A DNA stretch of 64,000 bases from Xylocopa sonorina. Lineage: Eukaryota > Arthropoda > Insecta > Hymenoptera > Apidae. Positions 49,914 to 59,608 of the stretch are shown here, piece after piece (position 1 is the stretch's first letter; every line of letters begins with the position of its first letter). The notes beneath the pieces are model-generated. The model did not search any database. It was not told the DNA's origin and saw only the letters and a program-made list of their open reading frames with translations. The position numbers were made by a program, and so were the translations under genes. The stretch covers positions 3,711,473 through 3,775,472 of the forward strand of contig NC_135204.1 of assembly GCF_050948175.1 (NCBI RefSeq), given 5' to 3'.

Positions 49914-50274
49914 GGCATTTCTCAGATTTACGACAATACCGTGCGCAAATCGTCCCAGCTCAAGAATGAAACGAAACGAAAAGCGAAAAAAAAAAAAAAA
50001 AGAAAAATGCAAACAAACTGAGCACCGTCCGATTGACTGCGACAGCCAAGAGCTCGACTCGTAGTCGCTGGCGATCGTCCTCGCAACGAGAGTCGGCATT
50101 TCTCAGATTTACAACAATACCGTGCGCAAATCGTCCCAGCTCAAGAATGAAACGAAACGAAGAGCAAAAAAAAGAAAAAAAGAAAAATGCAAACAAACTG
50201 AGCACCGTCCGATTGACTGCGACAGCCAAGAGCTCGACTCGTAGTCGCTGGCGATCGTCCTCGCAACGAGAGTC
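49914..50274. repeat. 181-bp direct tandem duplication
   Basis: GGCATTTCTCAGATTTAC starts at 49914 and 50095. The copies are almost identical, differing mainly in a poly-A tract (A17 in copy 1, A8-G-A6 in copy 2). Overlapping open frames on both strands (49878-50305) repeat themselves for this reason and are not separate genes. Confidence 0.95.
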
Positions 50275-50655
50275 GCGGCTGGCAATTTGGCAGCGGCGGT
50301 GGTAGGGCGACGAAGGGCAATAAGCGTCGATGCCTGGGCTACCGCGACGGTGAACGTTTAAGTGCGCGTCGTTGCGCCTGGCGCCACGCTTTACGACGCG
50401 TATCCTGTTCTCGTTCGGCTCTCAGGTAGCCGGAGGATCCCTTCCGACACCGTGCGCGCCGGGGAGGAACGACTTTAAGCGCGGCGAACGTCAATCGTAA
50501 ACAAGGTCACGGAATCCTCCGGCTGAGACGCCTCGCGCCGTCGCCCGTCCACGTGGTAACGGGAAAACGAGGGACCCACCGTCCTTTCTCGAGTGATAAT
50601 GGCCCAACCCGGGCGTGGCTCGCTGTCTCTCGTCGATTACGATAAGTGATAGACG
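50275..50655. other. CpG-rich island
   Basis: CpG-dense block between two tandem arrays, with no long open frame. Confidence 0.4.
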
Positions 50656-51508
50656 CAATTGCGGCTTTTCTTGGGGACCTGGCTGTTACTTTGAGGGATT
50701 TCAGGTGGATCTACGTGTCTGCTACGGTTTCGTGCCAGGTATTATATAGAGTATGTATACGTTTCATCGTATTTGTCACTCGCGAGTCCTTAAACCTTGT
50801 ATTTTTCTTTTTCGTGTAAGCGAGATTTTGTTTTTTCGACGAGACAGATTGGGAGAAAGGTCGTTGATCGTACATCGATGTTTGATACCGCGTTGTTTAA
50901 ATTGTTTGGAGAAATGCAGCTTTTCTTGGGATCTGGCTGTTACTTTGAGGGATTTCGGATCTACGTGCCTGCTACGGTTTCGTGCCAGGTATTATATAGA
51001 GTATGTATACGTTTCATCGTATTTGTCACTCGCGAGTCTCTACACCTTGTATTTTTCTTTTTCGTCTAAGCGAGATTTTGTTTTTTCGACGAGACAGATT
51101 GGGAGAAAGGTCGTTGATCGTACATCGATGTTTGATACCGCGTTGTTTAAATTGTTTGGAGAAATGCGGCTTTTCTTGGGATCTGGCTGTTACTTTGAGG
51201 GATTTCAGGTGGATCTACGTGCCTGCTACGGTTTCGTGCCAGGTATTATATAGAGTATGTATACGTTTCATCGTATTTGTCACTCGCGAGTCCTTAAACC
51301 TTGTATTTTTCTTTTTCGTGTAAGCGAGATTTTGTTTTTTCGACGAGACAGATTGGGAGAAAGGTCGTTGATCGTACATCGATGTTTGATACCGCGCTGT
51401 TTAAATTGTTTGGAGAAATGCGGCTTTTCTTGGGATCTGGCTGTTACTTTGAGGGATTTCGGATCTACGTGCCTGCTACGGTTTCATGGGAGGTGTACAG
51501 AATATGTA

Positions 51509-51956
51509 CAGTCAACCCTCCTATAACGCGGTAAGTGCGTACTGCGTTATATGGAAACCGCGCTATAAGAAACTTTGATTTTAGTACAAATCACATCATT
51601 CGTACCGCGTTACATGGAGACCAATAAATACAAAAGACAAGATAAATTATAAATTATTTTTATTGAATCGAAGAGTTCATATAAGAGAAATGATTAAAAA
51701 AATGAAACAAAAAGTAAACTAAAAAACTGTTTCCAACTAAAACAAGAGAAACTTTTGTAAAATTATGTAATCTTTCAACACTCATCCTCGCTGTCGGATA
51801 TGAGTCGCCTAACTCGTCTTCTTTGAATGGATAAAATGTTTTCCTCACTTAGTTCATTTTCACAATGGTTTTCAATTGTAGCTTCTTTTTGTAACTCTAC
51901 TGCGCGTTATATGGAAACCGCGTTCTACGAGTACCGCGTTATAGGAGGGTTAACTG
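51509..51956 (-). mobile_element. 448-bp non-autonomous pogo/Tigger-like DNA transposon
   Basis: Termini at 51509-51533 and 51932-51956 are inverted repeats matching at 24 of 25 positions, beginning CAGT(C/T)AACCCTCCTATAAC. A TA dinucleotide borders each end (51507-51508 and 51957-51958), the target duplication of Tc1/mariner/pogo elements. The motif GCGTTATATGGAAACCGCG is present identically at 51544-51562 and 51904-51922, and in degenerate form near 51607, like transposase-binding subterminal repeats. CAGT-Y-AA...TATAACG termini are typical of Tigger/pogo relatives. The minus strand keeps a 42-codon tail (see next entry). Insertion is into the ~252-bp array. Confidence 0.9.
51775..51900 (-). 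pseudogene. C-terminal tail remnant of a transposase inside the pogo-like element
   Basis: An open stretch of 42 codons on the minus strand ends in a basic-acidic tail, RRRVRRLISDSEDEC, then stop (51775-51777). It is Glu-rich before that. Basic plus acidic C-terminal tails ending in SDSE-type residues occur in Tigger/jerky-like transposases. No catalytic DDE/D core, HTH or start is present, so this would be the fragment left by internal deletion. The longer overlapping frame 51660-51848 is less protein-like. Confidence 0.45.
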
Positions 51957-52118
51957 TATACGTTTCATCGTATTTGTCACTCGCGAGTCCTTAAACCTTG
52001 TATTTTTCTTTTCCGTGTAAGCGAGATTTTGTTTTTTGGACGAGACAGACTGGGAGAAAGGTCGTTGAACGTACATCGATGTTCGAAATCGTGCTGTTTA
52101 AATTGTTTGGAGAAATGC

Positions 52119-53157
52119 AAAAACAGATTTGTGTTTGTCGATGCAAAGGACTGATGATATGATTAATTAATGGTGATAGGAAAGAGCTAATGTTTCCAAA
52201 TGGAAACGATTAGAAGTAATTGTGTATCTTACAGAGTATGTTAAATTGGACGCCACAAACATGTGTAAAAGCTGCATTTATAATTTTGTACTCTAATTTA
52301 ATACGTATTTTATAAATGTCGTAGTTTTTTGGTGAATTTAATACGTTCTCTGTGAAATTTTTGACATATGCTAAAAAAATTCCAGATAGGCTTTTTAAAT
52401 ACTTTCTGATAAGTTTATAAATACATTACGAAAGATTAGAATTACGATGTCAGAGGTTTTCCAAATCCTTACATAAAAATTGTTCACATTTGGAAAGAAA
52501 AATTCCTTTAAATACCAAAAACTGATATTTTGAAATAATTTTTTGCTTAAAATCTGTATACTGTTCGTTCGTAATAGTTCTCGAATCGAAATTGTCGATT
52601 CGAGTCACGTTGGTAATTCCGCGCAGCGCTGTTTTTGGTTTTACTTCGTTGTGGAAGCGCAATGGCGGAATGATTGGGTATGTAATGTGTTATGGTGTAA
52701 CGCGCCGTTTTTAAAGGACGTTATTATGAATGACTATGTTTAATTGGGTTGTTTAATGGATGAATAACATTGCTTTGTTTTTATTTACTTATTTTTTTAG
52801 TAATAAGTTGTTGTAGATAATTACACAACTGATATTTTAAATAGATACTTCGATATTTCGATTTAGATCCATAGCTGCTACTTTGTAGAGAAAGTAAAGT
52901 ATTAATGGCACATATACGTACATTCAATTTCTTCTAAAAAGTAACTAATACTACAAATTGCGCTTTCAAATTACTGCAATCATTAAAACTGAATAACTAT
53001 ATCTTATACACTTGGTACTTTTTATTTACCAAACATTGATGATATTTTTCAATTAATCGAAAAAATTATAACATATCAGAGGCAATGCTGCAATATCCAC
53101 GAAGCAGTGATTATTAGGTAAAATAAAACATCATCAATGCTACCGTACTATATTCCT
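52119..53157. other. AT-rich non-coding stretch
   Basis: Nothing recognised. Confidence 0.4.
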
Positions 53158-53476
53158 ATTACAATTGTTGAAATATTTTTCACTGAATAATTCTCCCAAC
53201 AAAATTTTTAATTCCTTCATTTGGATTCCTTCATTTCTATTACGATTGTTGAAAGATTTTTCAGTGAATAATTCTCTCAACAAAATTTTTAATTCCTTCA
53301 TTTGGATTCCTCCATTTCTATTACAATTGTTGAAAGATTTTTCAGTGAATAATTCTCCCAACAAAATTTTTAATTCGTTCATTTGGATTCCTTCATTCCT
53401 ATTACAATTGTTATAAGATTTTTCAGTGAATAATTCTCCCACCAAAATTTTTAATTCCTTCATTTGAACCAATTTC
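53158..53476. repeat. 81-bp tandem repeat, four copies
   Basis: ATTAC(A/G)ATTGTTGAAA (ATTACAATTGTTATAA in the last) at 53158, 53239, 53320 and 53401: the period is exactly 81. As 81 is 27 codons, a minus-strand frame (53140-53478) shows a 27-residue repeat (KELKILLGELFTEKS core) and the plus strand is also open (53165-53416). No splice or translation context supports a protein, and the copies differ mostly by amino-acid-changing substitutions. Confidence 0.95.
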
Positions 53477-54281
53477 AATAAAAAATAATTAAACGTACTC
53501 GTATATATCTTTGAAAAAATAAATAAGCCATAACACTGGGCAATTTACAAGTTCGATAAATCCAAGTGTTAATCATAAACGACGTCCCAGAGTGTTAAGA
53601 AATTCCCGTGCGACCATTGGCATTTATCGGAATGAACCGTGACCAGCATTAATATCGCAAATGTTTCGTTATTGTAAATAAATATTGGCGATCTTCTCGA
53701 GCATCCGAACAGCCAAGCAGCGGCGGCCAATCAAATAATCGCGAATGGACACGGGAATGTGAACGACGGTGAAAATAAATACCGCGAGCCGACGATTATT
53801 AAGTTTACCCAACGATTAATGTTGTTTGCCGCGACATTATTTAACAGCGCAAACCTGGATGTTTGAACGCAGAGCCGAAAGAGGCAACGTCCCCGCGATC
53901 GCGATCACCGTTTTTCGACGTCGTCGAGATCCGTGCGACGATTACGTCGAGCACGGTAGTAGATCCTCGGGGATCAAAACATTACGGGTGCGTTCCGGGC
54001 TGTTTTAGAATTTCCACGGCTACCTGACCTTAAACTCCCTACGGCTACCCTCATTAGCACGGATTTATCGATGATTTCGCCACGGTACGACCCTCTTGCA
54101 CCTTTACCATCCTACGGCCCCTCTGATCCTCGGCTCCCGGAACCATTTCCGGTACCAAGTACCCAGAAACCTCCTTCCACGCTTTCCACTCGAAATTTCC
54201 GCGTGCATGTCGCTCGAATTTGACGAATTTTGCAGAAAGCTGCGATACAACAGTCGAAAGGCTGTTTTAGCAATGAAATTT
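53477..54281. other. CpG-richer segment
   Basis: 53580-54240 is GC-richer with forkhead-like TAAATAAATATT and TGTTTGCC, and several TAAT cores. No recognised gene. Confidence 0.35.
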
Positions 54282-55151
54282 AAGATCGTTGATATTAAAT
54301 GCAAGTATTTTCAACGACAATGGTTACTGTGATTAATTAAACAGTAGAGTTTTAATTTTGGATATTATAAATACGTAATGCGATTTAGCAACTCTAATTT
54401 TTATTTTGTGAACGTTGCACTGATGTTCAAAGCAAAGCGATCAAGAACAATATTTGTCCCACCTGCAACCAAAACTTGGGATTTAAATTGAAAATATTAT
54501 TAAAAATTGGGTTTACTATAACAGTCCGTAAGAACGTAATTATGCTCCAAATGCATTCACAGTTCAGCTTTTTAACTCATATAATGTGGAATTACAACTT
54601 TAATATTACTGCAAACATATATAACTTATATTATTTCAATAATAAGATTTAAGTTGCAAAACGAGGTATTCTATAAATTCACTAAAAATAAATGTATAAT
54701 TAAAAAAATATTTCATATACTCTTAACACGACGCTCATTTTGAATTCGATGATGGACGACGAAAGAAAATTGTTTTAATTAGTCGATTCTTGAGGAGTTC
54801 GATGAACATTTCAAACTTACACAATAAAATAATAATTTTTTCTAAGAAATTTTCCTAAAAATTCACGGATGTTTGTAGTCGTCAACAATCCTACAATCCT
54901 AAGTCACAATCCTGAGCAATGGACGTCCGTAGACGAGGTTAAGTAAATATTTAATTAGTTCCAGCGTTGAATCGTGAAATTCGCAAAGCTGCTCACTTTT
55001 CATTAAAATCTAAAACAAAATAAGTAGCAGAAAATAATATTTTAAAAGATATTACTAAAAATAATGTAAATTTGAAGAAAAAGATATCGAAGCAAGTAAA
55101 AGTAAGCCATTCCACCATCACTACTTAGAATCACCACTTCGTTACTTCAAA
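54282..55151 (+). repeat. Long dispersed repeat, copy 2 (870 bp)
   Basis: Collinear with 46271-47203; about 60 bases shorter through small deletions. It is immediately followed by a partial extra copy of an internal segment (55152-55212). Confidence 0.93.
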
Positions 55152-55212
55152 TAATGTAGAAATATAACTTTAATATTACTGCAAACATATATAACTTAAA
55201 TTATTTTAATAA
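55152..55212 (+). repeat. Partial internal copy of the long dispersed repeat
   Basis: AATGTAGAAATATAACTTTA then ACTGCAAACATATATAACTT repeats the segment found at 46614-46675 of copy 1 and near 54585-54645 of copy 2. Confidence 0.85.
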
Positions 55213-55215
55213 TAT

Positions 55216-57170
55216 ACAACAAGCTACAATATAACAATCAAAATACTACTTTAACAATGAAATTTATAAATTTCGTGGTTTGTTTATGTTTGTAATTAAA
55301 CGTATAACTTTTCTTTGAATCAATTGTACGAATTAACTAATAATTTCGTTGCATAATTAGATCAAGCGTCGTCGTACACGAATTTAAAATTGTCAATTTT
55401 GCCAACTTTGATTAAATTGCGATTCTGAAAGGGGGTTGATGACGCGTGCTTTACTTTTATTCTATTTTGATAGCTTTGATAGCTTTCTTGGGTGTTTCTA
55501 AAGTAACGTTCGTATCCTGCGTATTGTCTTTAACTGAGAATTCCCTAAATTAGGTAATAATTTTGGTATTATTGGTAGTTTCATTTAAGTTGGGTAAGGG
55601 TATTTATTGCAGAGGCTTTTGGCGCCTTCGTAACGCCGGCGCTAACGGCCTGAGCCCCCTTTCACTTCCTCTGTCCCCGTCACACAGAAAAAGTAAAGGC
55701 TAGGGGCACGAAGTTTATAACAGTTCGTTCAACGTTGAAAAAATTTTTATGATTTATGGTTTATCGATGTAGATAATGGTTACTACGATTTTCTTAATAA
55801 ACGCAAACGTATTGGTAAAGAATTCGAATAGTCGAATTAAAGTAAGATAATAAATAATAAATATATTATTTGATTAATTTACGCGAAAATTTATACGAGA
55901 AAGCAGAATTATATTGCGTTATTCTTTTTTAGATAATTGTATTGTAATATTGTGAAGCAACTATGATAACCATTTTTTTATTTACATTTTGAGACGCATT
56001 TATCGTTACTTTGAGAATAATTTGATTCTTGTCATACCTATTTATATGAAATTAAATTTTTGTACATTTCTGTTGCGTATAAGTATTATATTCGACATTG
56101 AAACATGCACAATGGATGAGATATAAATTACTAATTGCGAACAAAAGGAATTTTTGCTTCGTGAAATAATTTTGCTCGATTCCAGAATATTCGTCGCAGA
56201 ATTAATCTCTTTTAAAAAATTCTTTATTCCGTCATGATTTAATCGAAATTTTATCAATAAATTTACAAATATACATCATATATTTCGTTTAAAACCGTTT
56301 TACGGATAATATAATTTATTAAAAGTTCGATTCGTATTGTGCGAGTACGAAAAAGAATGCGTTAATGGCAGCTGAAAGATTGAAATTGGAAAATTGGAAT
56401 TTCATATGAATTCATGAACGAAATGGATTAAAACAAAAGAATAGTGAAGTAATGGTTCAAAGGTATAGCCACTTATTTCTTCTGTGTATGTACTTTCTTT
56501 TATATTTCAAATAGAAAGGAACAGTCGGTATACTTTGACCATTGTAATCTTAAATAGTTTCGTTAATACTCGGTTCTGTAATATTCACAAAATTTCCAGC
56601 AATTTAAGTAATACTTTAGAATACACCACAAATTACAGTGGTTGCTCCAACTCAGCACACATTACTATCGAAATCCTTAACTACCTATACATGTAAACTT
56701 CTAAAATGTAAGAAGTAGACACATCTTCAGCTGTTGCAATCTAAGAATTCTAATTAAACACATAACTGAACAATTCTACTCTAAAACATACTCAACCTCA
56801 AATCGATTCCAAAATGAAGAAAAAGGCATCGTATCTGAATCATTGGAAGCCATCGTTGACCGAATTCATCCTTCACATTCGAATGTTTCCTCTGAAAGGG
56901 AAGTGAGATGAATGTAACACTCTCGAGTAGCAAATTTAACCATTTTGGATTGTTCGAAACTCGAAAAATAAAATTTCTTTAGTCAGCAGAATCAGAGATC
57001 AGGTTCTCTTAGTTATTATACTCCAAATCCGATCTGAAATAAAAATGATAATAGCAATGCCAACCATACAAGACTTAGAATTTGTACAGTGGTTTAAAAG
57101 CTGCCCCAACATCTGTCACTTATAAACGAAAGCCTCAGTACAACAAGAACCGACACTGCGTGTCAGTAAG
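55216..57170. other. AT-rich non-coding stretch with one isolated GC-rich patch
   Basis: 55612-55720 is abruptly GC-rich (GGCGCCTTCGTAACGCCGGC; CACTTCCTCTGTCCCCGTCA) in otherwise AT-rich DNA and may be a transposon fragment. Nothing else recognised. Confidence 0.4.
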
Positions 57171-57179
57171 CTGATCAAC

Positions 57180-58265
57180 TATAGTGCACACGATAGTCAC
57201 TCTAAGGATACGTCAAAATTGATTAGTGATTACTATAATATTTTTTGAGAGATATGTGTTTCTCTCAAGTTTTCTATTTAAATGTTCACAATAGTCACTC
57301 TAAGGATACGTTAGAATTGATTAGTGATTACTACTTTTTGAGAGATACATGTTTCTCTCAAGTTTTCTATTGAAATGTTCAATAGTCAAATGTTCAGTAT
57401 TGATTAATGATTATTACTTTTTGAGAGATAATGTTTCTCCCAAGTTTTCTATTGAAATGTTCACAATAGTCACTTTAAGGATACATCAGCATTGATTAAT
57501 GATTACTACCTTTAAGAGATACATGTTTTTCTCAACTTTTCTATCGAAATGTTCACAATAGTTGCTCTAGGGATACATCAAAATTAATTGGCGATTACTA
57601 TTTTATGAGAGACACATGTTTCTCTCAAGTCTTTTATTGAAATGTTCAATAGTCAAATGTTCAGTATTGATTAATGATTATTACTTTTTGAGAGATAATG
57701 TTTCTCTCAAGTTTTCTATCGAAATGTTCACAATAGTCACTTTAAGGATATGTCAGCATAGATTAATGATTACTATTCTCTAAGAGATATATGTTTCCCT
57801 CAAGTTTTCTATTGAAATGTTCACAATAGTCACTCTAAGAATACGTCAGCATTGATTAGTGATTACTACTTTTTGAGAGATACACGTTTCTCTCAAGTTT
57901 TCTATTGAAATGTTCAATAGTCAAATGTTCAGTATTGATTAATGATTATTACTTTTTGAGAGATAATGTTTCTCTCAAGTTTTCTATCGAAATGTTCACA
58001 ATAGTCACTCTAAGAATACGTCAGCATTGATTAGTGATTACTACTTTTTGAGAGATACACGTTTCTCTCAAGTTTTCTATTGAAATGTTCAATAGTCAAA
58101 TGTTCAGTATTGATTAATGATTATTACTTTTTGAGAGATAATGTTTCTCTCAAGTTTTCTATTGAAATATTCACAATAGCCACTCCAAGGATACGTCAGT
58201 ATCGATTAGCAATTACTACCTTCTAAGAGATACATGTAACTCTCAAGTTCTCTATTTCAATAGAA
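57180..58265. repeat. Tandem array of ~85-105-bp monomers with a ~185-bp dimer
   Basis: A GAGAGATACATGTTTCTCTC-like palindromic core plus AAGTTTTCTATTGAAATGTTC recurs about a dozen times. Two monomer types alternate: one with CACAATAGTCACTCTAAGGA, one with CAATAGTCAAATGTTCAGTA. The dimer repeats near-identically at 57812-57993 and 57993-58168. Confidence 0.93.
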
Positions 58266-58344
58266 ACTTTCAATCCGCTAGTAGACATTACCAATAGAAA
58301 CTCCCCAATAAAAATTAATTTCTTTACCAGTTTTCTATTGAAAT

Positions 58345-58418
58345 GGAATGTTTCAATCCGCTAGTAAACATTAGTAATAGAAGCTATGCCTACGGATGCG
58401 TCGAGTGCAAAGGGTTAA
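58345..58418 (+). mobile_element. Terminus of a dispersed element, piggyBac-like end at TTAA
   Basis: CGTCGAGTGCAAAGGG (58399-58414) followed by TTAA (58415-58418). On the minus strand this reads TTAA-CCCTTTGCACTCGACG, matching the piggyBac rule of a TTAA target followed by CCY. A matching opposite end was not found in the window. The subterminal AATCCGCTAGTAAACATTAG resembles 58272-58295 and the element at 15205. Confidence 0.4.
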
Positions 58419-58780
58419 CAAGTGGAACAGTCCAGGATCCGACGTAACGAGGACTCTCGCGGCGATACGAGCAGCAGCGTGGGCGCAGGAGCGAAAAGAG
58501 GGAAAGGACGTCTGACGTCGAGCCCTCCGGGGTTGAGACGAGGGTGGGAAGAAGGCGCGGAACGACGGATTAAGGCTTTCCTCTGCGCTGAGACGGCCGG
58601 AGAAACCGATTGACCTCCATATTCCCGAACCGGGAGCCGCTCTGAGCCGCTTAAGTAGGTAGGATTTGGTTTCCAGCAGCGACGAGTGCCTTGGTGAGCT
58701 CTTTTACCCGGACAGAAGGCGCCACCCCGGTGTTTTTTCCTGTTTTCACGCGCGCATAATCGGCCACGAGCTGCTGGCCC
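58419..58780. other. CpG-rich island
   Basis: GC-rich block with both strands open (minus 58415-58834, plus 58422-58613). No recognised product. It continues into the 276-bp array. Confidence 0.4.
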
Positions 58781-59608
58781 GTCGCCGCTTAGCCAAGCGC
58801 GACGTTGCACAGTGTCTGCTGCCAACTTTGGCACCCGAGCTCGACAAAATTAATAACTCGTGTACTAGGGCCACCATCTCGTGGAAGATTCGCATCGAAC
58901 CGTTTTCAGAGTTGCTAAATTCAAATCTCGAGTCGTTTGTGTTGTACGAATTAAGGGAGTGGGATTAGAGGGAGGTGGGGGGATAATCGAGGGCGACTGA
59001 AGGCTCCTGAAATGATCGAAATTTTTATTTCTCGAGAAGATTTTAAGATGGACATTGTCGCCGCTTAGCCAAGCGCGACGTTGCACAGTGTCTGCTGCCA
59101 ACTTTGGCACCCGAGCTCGACAAAATTAATAACTCGTGTACTAGTGCCACCATCTCGTGGAAGATTTGCATCGAACCGTTTTCAGAGTTGCTAAATTCAA
59201 ATCTCGAGTCGTTTGTGTTGTACGAATTAAGGGAGTGGGATTATAAGGAGGTAAGGGGATAATCGAGGGCGACAGAAGGCTCCTGAAATGATCGAAATTT
59301 TTATTTCTCGAGAAGATTTTAAGATGGACATTGTCGCCGCTTAGCCAAGCGCGACGTTGCACAGTGTCTGCTGCCAACTTTGGCACCCGAGCTCGACAAA
59401 ATTAATAACTCGTGTACTAGGGCCACCATCTCGCGGAAGATTTGCATCGAACCGTTTTCAGGGTTGCTAAATTCAAATCTCGAGTCGTTTGTGTTGTACG
59501 AATTAAGGGAGTGGGATTAGAAGGAGGTGGGGGGATAATCGAGGGCGACTGAAGGATCGTGAAATGATCGAGGTTTCGATTTCTCGAGAAGATTTTAAGA
59601 TGGACATT
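58781..59608. repeat. 276-bp tandem repeat, three copies
   Basis: GTCGCCGCTTAGCCAAGCGC begins at 58781, 59057 and 59333: the period is exactly 276 twice. The third copy ends with GATTTTAAGATGGACATT at 59608. The 92-codon period keeps the minus-strand frame, so three open frames start MPKLAADTVQRRAWLSGD or its equivalent; each is terminated within the unit and none matches a known family. The first copy begins inside the CpG island, so island DNA has been amplified. Confidence 0.95.

Larger units (their letters stand above)
50656..52118. repeat. ~252-bp tandem array (four to five units) split by a transposon
   Basis: GTATACGTTTCATCGTATTT begins at about 50755, 51005, 51259 and (past the insertion) 51957. 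Spacings of 250 and 254 come from an alternating 4-base indel: TTTCAGGTGGATCTACG near 50699 and 51206 versus TTTCGGATCTACG near 50957 and 51459. The units are nearly identical. Because 250 and 254 are not multiples of 3, the repeated peptides (50753-51534) fall in different frames, so I call the array non-coding. Confidence 0.95.

Noticed and set aside
50753..51534. Repeated peptides beginning MYTFHRICHSRV
   Set aside because: The repeat unit is not a multiple of three, so copies lie in different frames; no selection on any frame is apparent.
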